Counted from the first letter of the stretch, positions 1-8,238 are shown. The stretch: DNA of 64,000 nucleotides from Oscillospiraceae bacterium (GCA_017415425.1 JAFQGT010000005.1:176690-240689); one strand, 5' to 3'. Notes: generated by a model not told the origin, from the sequence alone. Numbers and translations: made by a program.

Positions 1-456
1 GGACCTCTGGTGTTGGACGCTGATGGCATAAATGTTATCTCGCAGCATATGGATGTAATACGTGACAGGACAAGTCCAACCATACTGACACCCCATCCGG
101 GTGAATTCCGTCGGTTAGGTGGTAATATTGAGGAAGACCGAATACTTGCTGCAAAGGCGATGGCCCGTCAGCTTCGCTCCATTGTTGTTCTGAAAGGAAA
201 CAAAACCGTGATTACAGACGGTATTGTATGCTACAGGAATCTCACCGGAAACCCTGGAATGGCTGTTGGCGGCAGCGGTGATGTACTGGCGGGTATGATT
301 ACCGCGCTGCTGGGACAGGGAATTCAACCTATGGATGCTGCAGCCTGCGCTGCTTGGCTTCACGGCGCTGCCGGTGATTTATGCGCTGCTGAATTGGGTC
401 AGTACCCAATGCTTCCTACAGATATGCTCAATGCTCTGCCACGATTACTGAAATAG
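1..456 (+). CDS. nnrD: ADP-dependent NAD(P)H-hydrate dehydratase, C-terminal part
   Basis: The reading frame is open from the first base, so this is the 3' end of a gene that starts outside the window; 151 residues are visible. NnrD-family enzymes dehydrate damaged NAD(P)H hydrates back to NAD(P)H using ADP or ATP, often as the C-terminal half of a fusion with the epimerase NnrE. The visible motifs are DADGIN, TPHPGEF, VVLKGNKT and the nucleotide-binding NPGMAVGGSGDVLAG stretch near the end, all typical of the ribokinase-like NnrD fold. Whether an NnrE domain lies upstream cannot be seen. The next gene follows after 12 bp on the same strand, so the two are probably co-transcribed. Confidence 0.93.
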   Translation, partial: GPLVLDADGINVISQHMDVIRDRTSPTILTPHPGEFRRLGGNIEEDRILAAKAMARQLRSIVVLKGNKTVITDGIVCYRNLTGNPGMAVGGSGDVLAGMITALLGQGIQPMDAAACAAWLHGAAGDLCAAELGQYPMLPTDMLNALPRLLK

Positions 457-468
457 GGCGGGGAAATT

Positions 469-1029
469 ATGAAATATCGGGTAGCGGCTTTCTTGTGTGT
501 GATATTCATTTTAACCGGATGCAGTAAGCAGAGCAGCTTGGATCGGGCGATCCGTCTGCGGTCTGATATTGTAGCCGGAAATGGTTGCTCTTTCGTTTGT
601 GAGATCACAGCGGACTATGGGGAGAAGATCTATACCTTCGGAATGGATTGTCAAGCAGATAGAGAGGGGAATCTTTCTTTTACCGTCACAAAGCCCGATA
701 CGATTTGCGGTATCTGCGGAAGGATTACAAGCCAGGAAGGCGCGCTGACATTTGATGACCGTGTTCTGGCATTTGAGACGATTGCAGATGATCATCTGAC
801 ACCGGTCTCGGCACCGTGGTTTTTTTTGAGAGCCATTTGCAGCGGATACATCAACAGTTGCCAGGAAACGGAAAGTGGTTATTGTATAGAAATCGACGAT
901 ATTTATAATGGAACTTCTGTGGCGTTGCTGCTCCATACAAATGCTGATTTTGTACCGGTTGGTGGGGAGATATTTTGGAATAATCGACGGATTCTTACGC
1001 TGCAGGTCGATAATTTTATAATTTTGTAG
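469..1029 (+). CDS. Putative lipoprotein of unknown function
   Basis: This 186-residue protein starts with a short basic segment, a hydrophobic stretch and a lipobox (LTGCS, Cys at about residue 18), so it is probably exported and lipid-anchored. A GGGG-type ribosome site lies just upstream of the ATG. The mature part is rich in beta-like segments and has several cysteines (CSFVCEI, CGICGR), but I recognise no named domain. It sits between nnrD and mazF, a place where many Firmicutes carry alr or a LolA-like lipoprotein; a LolA-like fold is possible but not shown by the sequence. Confidence 0.8.
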   Translation: MKYRVAAFLCVIFILTGCSKQSSLDRAIRLRSDIVAGNGCSFVCEITADYGEKIYTFGMDCQADREGNLSFTVTKPDTICGICGRITSQEGALTFDDRVLAFETIADDHLTPVSAPWFFLRAICSGYINSCQETESGYCIEIDDIYNGTSVALLLHTNADFVPVGGEIFWNNRRILTLQVDNFIIL

Positions 1030-1167
1030 CTTTATGTGTTTCTTTGCATAGGATAAATTGACAGCGCTACCGTATATTTTCTTGTGTGCGTGGGAGAATA
1101 GTAATAGCCGCGTTACATAAGGATCAACCTGGTAGCGTTGGCAATGATTCTTCGGAGTGTGAAACAC

Positions 1168-1527
1168 ATGGAAAGCACGGTCAAACGGGGAGACATCTTT
1201 TATGCTGACTTGTCTCCGGTGGTCGGAAGTGAACAGGGTGGTACCCGCCCTGTTCTCATTATACAAAATGACACAGGAAACCGACATTCTCCAACAGTCA
1301 TTGCGGCGGCCATTACAAGCCAGACAGGAAAAGCCAGACTTCCTACTCACATCAACATTGCAGGTGGTAGCGTAGGACTCAGTAAGGACTCTGTGATTCT
1401 CCTGGAACAGATTCGCACCATCGATAAACGGAGATTACGGGAGCATATGGGGCACCTTAGCGATAATCAAATGTCTATGGTAGATGATGCCATTGCAGTG
1501 AGTTTTGGACTCAGCGATGTCCGATAG
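1168..1527 (+). CDS. mazF: MazF/NdoA-type endoribonuclease toxin
   Basis: The 119-residue protein has the MazF/PemK signature: [11 protein letters not shown] at the N-terminus, [16 protein letters not shown], then TVIAAAITS and the [10 protein letters not shown] segment. Members of this family cleave single-stranded mRNA at short motifs. The start chosen is the ATG at 1168, which has a GGAG about 10 bases upstream; an in-frame ATG at 1138 lies in poorly conserved sequence. No antitoxin gene of the MazE/EndoAI type is visible immediately upstream, where it is found in Bacillus, so the partner is either elsewhere or absent. The nnrD neighbourhood is the usual chromosomal site for this gene in clostridia. 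Confidence 0.93.
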   Translation: MESTVKRGDIFYADLSPVVGSEQGGTRPVLIIQNDTGNRHSPTVIAAAITSQTGKARLPTHINIAGGSVGLSKDSVILLEQIRTIDKRRLREHMGHLSDNQMSMVDDAIAVSFGLSDVR

Positions 1528-1577
1528 ATTGAATAGGAAACTCCCTGTTGCATAAAATGCAGCAGGGGGGATTTTTT

Positions 1578-1994
1578 ATGTATTCAATTATAGAAAATGG
1601 TGTAGAAGTTGGTTCTGTTCAGATGGAGAAGAAAGGATTGTATTGTTGGTTTTATTGTACCTGTAAACCACAAAAATCGGGCAGATACCATATATATTTG
1701 CAAGGTGCTGAAAAGGTGATCGACCTTGGCCTTTGTGTTCCGGAAATGGGGAATTTCTCCATCCGTACGAGTGTTCCTGTGAAATACATACCGCGGGAAC
1801 CTTTACAATTTGTTTTATCGGAGGTTTTGTTTCAAAATGATTGTATTCTTTTAACGGCACATCAGCCTTTCCAGCAGCTGCAGTGGCTGAAAACTGCCCG
1901 CCTTGTCAATCAAAGCGGGCGGTTATTTATTCGCTTAGACGCAGCTCCAGACCCACAGGACAGTGATCAGAGCCAAGGGTCTGTGCATAGATAG
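1578..1994 (+). CDS. Conserved-looking protein of unknown function
   Basis: A 138-residue protein starting at the ATG at 1578 behind an AGGGGGG ribosome site. It is a soluble, beta-rich sequence (MYSIIENGVEVGSV, then a LGLCVPEMGNFSIRTSVP segment) with no motif that I can name. Its last 68 bases overlap the end of the convergent xth gene, and a hairpin typical of a terminator (1896-1931) lies inside the coding region. The natural stop may therefore have been lost: the last 25 or so residues, rich in Asp, Gln and Pro, look like run-on sequence. Confidence 0.65.
   Translation: MYSIIENGVEVGSVQMEKKGLYCWFYCTCKPQKSGRYHIYLQGAEKVIDLGLCVPEMGNFSIRTSVPVKYIPREPLQFVLSEVLFQNDCILLTAHQPFQQLQWLKTARLVNQSGRLFIRLDAAPDPQDSDQSQGSVHR
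1896..1931 (+). terminator. Hairpin resembling a terminator inside two convergent genes
   Basis: GCCCGC pairs with GCGGGC, then TTG with CAA after one mismatch, around a TCAAT loop; TTATTTATT follows. It lies before the stop of the plus-strand gene and at the end of xth, and may stop transcripts from the plus strand. Confidence 0.45.
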
Positions 1995-2688
1995 GTGTTG
2001 CAACGATCTTCTCGGCTAGGCGATTTGAAACAAGAAAATAATCAATCCGCCAACCTGCGTTATTTTTACGGGCATTAAACCGATAGCTCCACCAGGTGTA
2101 GGCGCCAGCTACATCTGGATGCAAAAATCGAAATGAGTCAGTAAATCCGCTATCCAGAAGTCTTGAAAACGCGCCCCGTTCCTGATCGGAAAAACCGGCG
2201 CAACCACGGTTTGGACCGGGATTTTTCAGGTCGATATCCTGATGTGCCACATTTAGATCACCGCAAACCACGACGGGTTTCTTGGTGTCCAGATGCTTCA
2301 GATGGGTCAAAAAGGCTTCTTCCCAAGCTAAGCGAAAGTCAATTCTGGCCAGTTCTGCCTGTGCGTTGGGGGTATAGGCGGTAACAAGATAAAAATGATC
2401 AAACTCCAAAGTAATTACACGACCTTCTGTATCCAGTGCGTCCACGCCGACACCATAGGATACACAGATCGGCTGAATGCGGGAGAAGATCGCAGTACCG
2501 GAATAACCCTTTTTCTCTGCATAATTCCAAAACTGCTGATAGCCGCCAATATTCAGTTGAATTTGACCGGCCTGCAGCTTGGTTTCTTGTAGGCAGAAAC
2601 AATCCGCATCCACGGAATGAAAAAAATCCAAAAAACCTTTTTGCATACAGGCTCGCAGTCCGTTTACATTCCAGGAGATAAGGCGCAT
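1927..2688 (-). CDS. xth: Exodeoxyribonuclease III (AP endonuclease)
   Basis: A 253-residue enzyme of the Xth/ExoA class that cuts DNA 5' of abasic sites in base excision repair and trims 3' ends. The family blocks are in order: MRLISWNVNGLRA at the start, FCLQETKLQ (metal-binding Glu), GDLNVAHQDIDL (catalytic Asp-Asn pair), the WRIDYF segment and GSDHCPVGLEL (catalytic Asp-His) near the C-terminus. Length is normal for the family. It lies 18 bp after the GerMN lipoprotein gene on the same strand and is probably the last gene of the comEA-like/two-component operon. Its 3' end overlaps the convergent gene by 68 bp. Confidence 0.97.
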   Translation of the reverse strand: MRLISWNVNGLRACMQKGFLDFFHSVDADCFCLQETKLQAGQIQLNIGGYQQFWNYAEKKGYSGTAIFSRIQPICVSYGVGVDALDTEGRVITLEFDHFYLVTAYTPNAQAELARIDFRLAWEEAFLTHLKHLDTKKPVVVCGDLNVAHQDIDLKNPGPNRGCAGFSDQERGAFSRLLDSGFTDSFRFLHPDVAGAYTWWSYRFNARKNNAGWRIDYFLVSNRLAEKIVATPIYAQTLGSDHCPVGLELRLSE

Positions 2689-2706
2689 AGAAGGTCCTCC
2701 ATCAAA

Positions 2707-3207
2707 TTAGTCGATTTCTGTAGTATCTATTAAAAGAAGATTATCTCTGGACATAACAATCTCCGTACGTTCGCTGTCCTGGGTTGCGTCAATGTACAAA
2801 TGAATCTGCTGACAATCTGTTAGCTCCAGTACCGTTCTACTGATGCAGGCGCATGAGATCGTAAGCTCATATCCGCTTAGACGGGAAAATTCCGTACTGA
2901 GAATGATGTGAATATTTTCTCCTTCACTTACTATATCCGTAATTTGACCGCCGGAAGGGAAGGGGGCATACAGATCACTGCTTTCGGGGCCTTTTAGATA
3001 CCCATTGAGAAAAGAAAGCAGGTCATTGTCAAAACCGGAATATTCTTTAAGTTCCTGATGCAAAACACCGTCCTCGGTATTATAACGGATGTCATTTCTG
3101 CAGTAAAAAACATTAACCGGTTTTATAAACTCCGTCTTCTTATCGGTGCAGCCAACTGCTAAAATAATTAAAATGACTGCAAACAAAATGGCTGTCCATC
3201 GTTTCAT
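2707..3207 (-). CDS. GerMN-domain lipoprotein
   Basis: A 166-residue lipoprotein: a basic N-terminus, a hydrophobic segment and a lipobox ending at VGC (Cys about residue 20). The mature part fits a GerMN (sporulation/germination) domain: an N-terminal NVFYC strand, the LLSFLNGYLKGPES segment followed by a Pro-Ser-Gly turn, and the IHLYID strand near the end. The start overlaps the stop of the histidine kinase gene by 4 bp (ATGA), so the two are translationally coupled. A kinase followed by a GerMN lipoprotein recalls the MtrB-LpqB pair of actinobacteria, where LpqB modulates the kinase; a similar role here is inference. Confidence 0.8.
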   Translation of the reverse strand: MKRWTAILFAVILIILAVGCTDKKTEFIKPVNVFYCRNDIRYNTEDGVLHQELKEYSGFDNDLLSFLNGYLKGPESSDLYAPFPSGGQITDIVSEGENIHIILSTEFSRLSGYELTISCACISRTVLELTDCQQIHLYIDATQDSERTEIVMSRDNLLLIDTTEID

Positions 3208-4646
3208 ACCGATTCCTCCGTATCAAAGGCGGGGAACTTTAAGGTGAATATGGATCCTTTGCCAACAACGCTGGTCACTTGGATCTCACCTTGATTGCGT
3301 TCTACCATATTGCGAACAATCGATAAGCCCAGGCCACTGCCACCGGATTTTCTGGAGCGTGCTTTGTCCACACGGAAAAACCGTTCAAAAACGTGCTCCA
3401 AGGCATCCTCGGGTATACCCACGCCAGTATCCCGAACTTCCATAATGGCATTGTCCTCATCGCGACGCAGGGTAATGAACAGCTTACCGCCGGGAACATT
3501 ATACTTAATTCCGTTTTCCACAAGATTAAAAACAATTTGGTAAAGGTCATCTTCCAGCACCAGAATCGGGCAGTCATCCTTTAGATCCGCAACAATAGTG
3601 ATGCAGTTCCTGTTCGCGATTCGGCTTAGCATACGCATAACTCTCTCAACAGTAGGCCCCATATAGATAATTTCGCAATCACTGTCTTCCTGGGATTCGA
3701 TTCTTGACAAAGACAGCAGTTTTTGAGACATACGGTTCAGCCTCTCCGCTTCGTTACCGATGTCGCCGACAAATTCCCGAATGGTGGCAATATCCATATC
3801 GTTTTGTAAAATCGAGTCAGACAGAAGTTTAATGGAGGCGAGGGGCGTTTTCAGTTCGTGGGATGCGTCAGAAACGAAATTACGCCGCTTTTGCTCAGAG
3901 GTCTGCAGCCGGACGACCAGGTCATTGAATTCTTCACCCAACAGCGTAAGTTCGTCATTACCGCCCATATCTACTGTGTGAGAATAATCACCCTCACGGA
4001 TGGTACGCATAGAAGAAGAGATCCGTTTTAGTCTTCCAGAATAAGTGTGAGAGAAAATTAGAGAGAAAATAATAACGGCGATTTCTAGAACAAATGTGAT
4101 ATAAAGGGTATTCACTTGAAGGGACTGGACCAACGCACCCTGCTGGGTGTCGTATTCCATCATATAAACACAACCGATCAAGATGCCGTAGGAAACAATA
4201 GGTGTGGCAGCGCGCGATTGCATAGTGCCGTTATTGTAGTTCCAACTGAAAACATTATTCCAACCCAGCGCCTGAACGATTTCGGGAAACAGTGCATATT
4301 TTTCCTGATTCTCTTTGGGAGCTTCGTTATCATAAATGATTTTACCGCTTTGATCTGTTATTAAAAGCCTGCTGACCTTTAAACTGCCCAAATTCGAGAC
4401 AGCGGTGGCAACTGTTGAGGGATTCATAACCTCAAGTTTGCTGATTTCTGTAGCTGCAAAGCTGCATTTTTCAATCATCGAGCTTTCTTTGCTGTTATAA
4501 AAGAGTTTTTGGCTCATTTGCGATGAGTAAATATTCAGGAAAAGCAAAACAACAAAAGTGACAACTACATAAATGCAGGCATATCGAAACTGGGAACTTC
4601 TGAACCGAATAGCATATTTGGATTTATTTACGGAAATAATAGCCAA
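3204..4646 (-). CDS. Sensor histidine kinase with HAMP domain
   Basis: The 480-residue protein has two membrane helices (about residues 24-41 and 180-199) around an extracytoplasmic sensor domain, a HAMP linker (about 200-255), a HisKA domain with the phospho-acceptor in SHELKTPLAS (His263) and an HATPase_c domain with NLVENGIKYN, DTGVGIP and GSGLGLSIV. It would phosphorylate the response regulator encoded just upstream, whose gene it overlaps by 23 bp. The arrangement and domain order match the PhoR/WalK/MtrB group. The signal is unknown; control of cell-envelope or sporulation functions is suggested only by the GerMN partner. Confidence 0.95.
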   Translation of the reverse strand: MAIISVNKSKYAIRFRSSQFRYACIYVVVTFVVLLFLNIYSSQMSQKLFYNSKESSMIEKCSFAATEISKLEVMNPSTVATAVSNLGSLKVSRLLITDQSGKIIYDNEAPKENQEKYALFPEIVQALGWNNVFSWNYNNGTMQSRAATPIVSYGILIGCVYMMEYDTQQGALVQSLQVNTLYITFVLEIAVIIFSLIFSHTYSGRLKRISSSMRTIREGDYSHTVDMGGNDELTLLGEEFNDLVVRLQTSEQKRRNFVSDASHELKTPLASIKLLSDSILQNDMDIATIREFVGDIGNEAERLNRMSQKLLSLSRIESQEDSDCEIIYMGPTVERVMRMLSRIANRNCITIVADLKDDCPILVLEDDLYQIVFNLVENGIKYNVPGGKLFITLRRDEDNAIMEVRDTGVGIPEDALEHVFERFFRVDKARSRKSGGSGLGLSIVRNMVERNQGEIQVTSVVGKGSIFTLKFPAFDTEESV

Positions 4647-5301
4647 CGCCCCATTTCGTCATAATATATTGCGGATCCGCGGGATTTTCCTCCAGCTTTT
4701 CCCGCAGTCTGCGAATGTGGACATCCAGGGTTCGAATATCGCTTCGGTATTCGTATGCCCAAATGTTATCCAGCAAAGCTTCTCTTGAATAAACACGGTT
4801 GGGATTGCGCATTAGAAATTCTATCACATCAAATTCTCTGGCGGTCAGATCAGCCAAAACACCAGAACGGTAAGCATTTCTGGCATTCAGATCCAGTGTG
4901 ATGTTTCCGATAGTCAGGGTGTTAACATTTGTATCCTGCCTGCTGCCGGAGCGGCGCAAAAGCGCGCGGATCCGTGCCTTTAATTCCAAAATGTTGAAGG
5001 GTTTCGTAAGGTAGTCATCTGCACCATTATCAAAGCCCATAAGCTTGTCCATATCATCGCTCTTCGCGGTCAACAGAATCACAGGCACATTGGAAAACTC
5101 ACGGATTCTGGAGCAGGCCGTCAGTCCATCCATTTCCGGCATCATCACATCAAGAAGGATCAGATCCGGATTCTCTGTCCTTGCAGCTTCCACCGCCTCG
5201 GCACCGTTAGAGCCGGTGATTACGTCATATCCGTCATTTTGCAGATTAAAACGAATTCCTTTTACAAGCAATTCTTCATCATCAACTACCAGAATCTTCA
5301 T
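4624..5301 (-). CDS. OmpR/PhoB-family response regulator
   Basis: The 225-residue protein has an N-terminal receiver domain (acidic pair in MKILVVDDEE, phospho-acceptor Asp51 in LLDVMMPEMDG, conserved Lys in LTKPFNILEL) and a C-terminal winged-helix DNA-binding domain with LTAREFDVIEFL and IRTLDVHIRRLREKLE. This is the usual partner of the kinase encoded next. It overlaps both neighbours (20 bp with the comEA-like gene, 23 bp with the kinase gene), showing tight operon structure. Target genes cannot be read from the window. Confidence 0.97.
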   Translation of the reverse strand: MKILVVDDEELLVKGIRFNLQNDGYDVITGSNGAEAVEAARTENPDLILLDVMMPEMDGLTACSRIREFSNVPVILLTAKSDDMDKLMGFDNGADDYLTKPFNILELKARIRALLRRSGSRQDTNVNTLTIGNITLDLNARNAYRSGVLADLTAREFDVIEFLMRNPNRVYSREALLDNIWAYEYRSDIRTLDVHIRRLREKLEENPADPQYIMTKWGVGYYFRK

Positions 5302-5656
5302 AGGCGGCCTCCACTTTGATGTAGGATTTCATAGCTTCAAATGTATTCTCTCCGATGCCTTTTACGTCCATAATTTGCTCAATGTTGTCAAACCTTCCTG
5401 CTGATTCCCGATAATCCAGGATTCGTTGAGCGATGGTCTGTCCAACCCCAGGTAGCAACTGCAGCTGTTGCAGCGTTGCGGTATTCAGATCGATCTTTCC
5501 CGCATCGTTGGATGGCACAGTGTTTTCTGCCGTATCAGCAGTGGGATTGTCCAAAGGGATATAAACCTTTGCCGATCTTCTTCCAATGAAAACACCGAAG
5601 ATTACGCACAGAAAAATAGCAGTAACATAAACGAAAATCCGTTGAGAATTTTTCAT
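5282..5656 (-). CDS. ComEA-like helix-hairpin-helix DNA-binding protein
   Basis: The 124-residue protein has one N-terminal membrane anchor, a short linker and a C-terminal helix-hairpin-helix pair starting at IDLNTATLQQLQLLPGVG and ending at IMDVKGIGENTFE. This is the ComEA/competence DNA-receptor layout, in which the domain binds duplex DNA outside the membrane. The start is the ATG at 5656, behind an AGGAGGTC ribosome site; further in-frame Met codons upstream precede the promoter. It is the first gene of the minus-strand operon and has a consensus promoter (5712-5740). Full competence genes are not in the window, so a role in DNA uptake is not proven. Confidence 0.88.
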   Translation of the reverse strand: MKNSQRIFVYVTAIFLCVIFGVFIGRRSAKVYIPLDNPTADTAENTVPSNDAGKIDLNTATLQQLQLLPGVGQTIAQRILDYRESAGRFDNIEQIMDVKGIGENTFEAMKSYIKVEAAYEDSGS

Positions 5657-5673
5657 TCCAGTGACCTCCTGCA

Positions 5674-5702
5674 TTGACTGGAACAGCAAAAGCTGATATA
5701 AT
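5674..5702 (+). promoter_or_regulatory. Sigma-A promoter for the dacA-type gene
   Basis: TTGACT and a perfect TATAAT are separated by exactly 17 bases and point toward the carboxypeptidase gene starting at 5769. It lies back to back with the divergent promoter at 5712-5740. Confidence 0.75.
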
Positions 5703-5711
5703 ATCACAAAC

Positions 5712-5740
5712 ATTATACACAAATTATTGCCCTTGGACAA
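5712..5740 (-). promoter_or_regulatory. Sigma-A promoter for the comEA-like/two-component operon
   Basis: Read on the minus strand, TTGTCC and a perfect TATAAT are 17 bases apart, about 56 bp upstream of the comEA-like start codon. Confidence 0.72.
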
Positions 5741-5768
5741 GTCCGATTGACGGATATAAAGGAGAAAT

Positions 5769-7184
5769 ATGAAAAAAATTAGTGCAATCTTACTGATTGT
5801 ATGCATTATCTTATGTATTACACTGCCTGTGTCTGCTACACAGACCCAGGATAATTCTATACAAGCAGGATGCAATACATTAGACGGAATGGTTACATTT
5901 CTCGGAAAAAGCCAACTGATCAATAATGCAGAATCCGTTCTTTTGTATGAAGTCACAACCGACACACTGATGTATGACTATCAGCCGGATCTTCAGGTAT
6001 ATCCTGCCAGTCTTGTTAAGATCCTCACCGCGCTGATTGCAATTGAAAAAGGTACGATGACTGACGCGGTTACTGTTCGCGAAGATGTGCTCAATACTGT
6101 ACCCGATGATGCAATGGGTGTGGATCTAGTGGTGGATGAGGTGCTGAGTGTAGAAGATCTGCTTGCCTGTATGCTGGTGGGATCTGCCAACGACGCAGCT
6201 GCTGTGCTGGCTGATCATATTATGGGAAGTCAGCAAGCCTTTGTAGATGAAATGAACCGCTACGCCCAGCAGCTCGGCTGTGTGAACACCCAGTTCACCA
6301 ATGTCCACGGCCTGCATAACGATCAGCAGTACACCACCGCCAGAGATGTTTGCAGATTTTTTACCCACGCCTTAAGTAATGAAACGTTCCGGGAGATGTT
6401 CGGTACAGTTGAATATACCGTACCGGCTACCAACAAAAGCGAGTCTCGCAAATTATCATCAGGAAACTATCTGATCAACAGAAACAACACAGATAATGTT
6501 GAAATATATTATGACAGCCGGGTTACCGGTAGCCGTACAGGAATTACAACCGACGGAAAACGCTGTATTGCGTCGGTGGCGGAGAGTAACGGGCTGACTC
6601 TGATCAGCATTGTCCTTGGCTCACGGTCCTTTTACAGGGATGACGGCTACTCGGTAAGCAGCTTTGGCGGCTATAAGGAGACCACAGACCTGTTAGATCT
6701 TGGATTTACCGGGTTTAAGACCGCTCAGATCTTTGTGGAAGGTGGAGCGTTGCAACAGTTAGCCGTGCAAAATGGGCAAGAAGATGTGGTGATTGGAACA
6801 CACGTTTCCGCAGCATCAGTTCTTCCCGAAGATGCCGACGGCAATACGCTGATATACCGCTATGGGGAAATCGGCAACCTGTCGGCGCCCATCAAAAAAG
6901 GAGAGAAGATATCCTATGTAGAGGTATGGAGTGGAACGGTTTGTGTCGCAAGGGCTGATCTGTTTGCGCTAAATAGTGTCCGTGTTTCGCAGCCGCTGGA
7001 AGTGGATGAACCGAATGGAACCTTGATGCCTAAGATCGGAAACACTCTGCTTATAATTTTGGGGATACTATTCTGCGTGATCATACTGGCTTTTGTCATA
7101 TTATGCATTATTCGTGGTGCGCGGATTGCCTCTATCAAAAAGCGCAGCCGCCGACACAGCAGAAACCGCAGAAGGAGCTGGTAA
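5769..7184 (+). CDS. D-alanyl-D-alanine carboxypeptidase (peptidase S11, DacA/DacF type)
   Basis: The 471-residue protein has a signal peptide ending near VSAT (about residue 24), a low-molecular-mass penicillin-binding protein domain, a beta-rich C-terminal domain and a final membrane helix with a strongly basic tail. It would remove terminal D-Ala from peptidoglycan stem peptides at the outer face of the membrane. The first two active-site motifs are present (SLVK, Ser81/Lys84; SAN, Ser139). The third is RTG (Arg256) where S11 enzymes almost always have KTG. AGGAG precedes the ATG. The uracil-DNA glycosylase gene starts 2 bp after the stop. Confidence 0.93.
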   Translation: MKKISAILLIVCIILCITLPVSATQTQDNSIQAGCNTLDGMVTFLGKSQLINNAESVLLYEVTTDTLMYDYQPDLQVYPASLVKILTALIAIEKGTMTDAVTVREDVLNTVPDDAMGVDLVVDEVLSVEDLLACMLVGSANDAAAVLADHIMGSQQAFVDEMNRYAQQLGCVNTQFTNVHGLHNDQQYTTARDVCRFFTHALSNETFREMFGTVEYTVPATNKSESRKLSSGNYLINRNNTDNVEIYYDSRVTGSRTGITTDGKRCIASVAESNGLTLISIVLGSRSFYRDDGYSVSSFGGYKETTDLLDLGFTGFKTAQIFVEGGALQQLAVQNGQEDVVIGTHVSAASVLPEDADGNTLIYRYGEIGNLSAPIKKGEKISYVEVWSGTVCVARADLFALNSVRVSQPLEVDEPNGTLMPKIGNTLLIILGILFCVIILAFVILCIIRGARIASIKKRSRRHSRNRRRSW

Positions 7185-7186
7185 CA

Positions 7187-7768
7187 TTGCAAAACTGGGA
7201 AAAACTGCAGCAGACCTGCCAGACCTGTACCCGCTGCGAGCTGTGCAGCGGCAGACACAATGTTGTATTTGGTGTAGGAAATAAAGATGCAGATATTATG
7301 CTGATTGGCGAAGGACCAGGGGAGCAGGAAGATCTGCAGGGGGTACCCTTTGTAGGCGCAGCCGGACAGTTTTTGGACGATATACTCTCTATCATTGATT
7401 TGAATCGGGAGAATGTCTATATTGCCAATATTGTAAAATGCCGACCACCAGGGAACCGTGACCCCAAGGACGAGGAGCAGGATGCCTGTATGGAGTATCT
7501 GAATCAACAAATTGCCCTCGTCAGACCAAAAATTATCGTATGCCTTGGCCGAATCGCAGCCAGACGAATGATCGATCCCGAGTATCGAATCACCAAAGAT
7601 CACGGCATCTGGATTTGCCGGGACGGTGTCTGGATCACAGCGATTTATCACCCGTCAGCACTGCTGCGGGATGTGTCCAAGCGTCCGGAGACCTTTGAGG
7701 ATCTACTGGAGATACGTGAAAAGATCCGTAGGATCGGCGCAAATATAGAGGAAAAACCTTCGGCATAA
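7187..7768 (+). CDS. Family 4 uracil-DNA glycosylase (Fe-S type)
   Basis: The 193-residue product removes uracil from DNA in base excision repair. It has the paired cysteines of a [4Fe-4S] cluster site (CQTCTRCELC), motif A GEGPGEQEDLQGVPFVGAAG, the NIVKCRPPGNRDP segment and motif B HPSALLR. I choose the TTG at 7187 as start because AAGGAG lies 9 bases upstream and the protein then begins close to the cysteine cluster, as usual in the family; an in-frame ATG at 7103 would overlap the preceding gene and add basic sequence copied from its tail. A strong terminator follows. Confidence 0.93.
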   Translation: MQNWEKLQQTCQTCTRCELCSGRHNVVFGVGNKDADIMLIGEGPGEQEDLQGVPFVGAAGQFLDDILSIIDLNRENVYIANIVKCRPPGNRDPKDEEQDACMEYLNQQIALVRPKIIVCLGRIAARRMIDPEYRITKDHGIWICRDGVWITAIYHPSALLRDVSKRPETFEDLLEIREKIRRIGANIEEKPSA

Positions 7769-7784
7769 CGCCGAAGGTTTTTTT
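7752..7784. terminator. Bidirectional Rho-independent terminator
   Basis: CCTTCGGC and GCCGAAGG form a perfect stem around ATAAC, flanked by an A-run on one side and a run of seven T on the other. It serves the glycosylase gene and the convergent membrane-protein gene. Confidence 0.92.
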
Positions 7785-7789
7785 CACTA

Positions 7790-8236
7790 TTAGTTTTCCG
7801 GAAACATCGATTTCAGAAAAGCTTCATCTGCAGAATCAGAATATATGCTTTCATAATTGGTAATGATAGCAATATTTTTCATATTGTTGCTAAAATACAA
7901 TGTTCCCATTACAGAACCAACCGTATTGTCATATCTACCGATGGAAAAATGGCGGATGTCTTCGAATGTATAAATTTTACTGCCCAAATTATATATGCCG
8001 AGTCTCTTGCCGGTGATTTCGTACTCATAGGTTTCGTCGCCAACTTTAATCAGAACAGGCTTTGAGATCCAGTTAAATAACTTACCAAAGTTTGTTCTGG
8101 TTATAGTGATCGTTACCTCGGTCTCTTTGCCGTCTTTCGCCAGAACACCATCTGTAATGGTAATATCTTTCAGACTACCTACTATCAAAACGGCAAGAAA
8201 TATTAAAATACTGCCCCCCAATATTATTCTCTTCAT
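7790..8236 (-). CDS. Membrane-anchored protein of unknown function
   Basis: A 148-residue protein with one N-terminal membrane helix (about residues 3-20), followed by a beta-rich domain with repeated short strands (KPVLIKVGDETYEYEI, KIYTFEDIRHFSIG). The shape resembles small PH-like or bPH domains, but no motif proves this. Only 2 bp separate it from the secreted-protein gene upstream on the same strand, so the two probably work together. Base composition is visibly more AT-rich than the flanking repair and glycosyltransferase genes. Confidence 0.75.
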   Translation of the reverse strand: MKRIILGGSILIFLAVLIVGSLKDITITDGVLAKDGKETEVTITITRTNFGKLFNWISKPVLIKVGDETYEYEITGKRLGIYNLGSKIYTFEDIRHFSIGRYDNTVGSVMGTLYFSNNMKNIAIITNYESIYSDSADEAFLKSMFPEN

Positions 8237-8238
8237 AA

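Noticed and set aside
511-1350. 279-codon frame on the minus strand
   Set aside because: It is antisense to the lipoprotein and mazF genes, which have ribosome sites and recognisable features; the translated sequence has no protein-like pattern.
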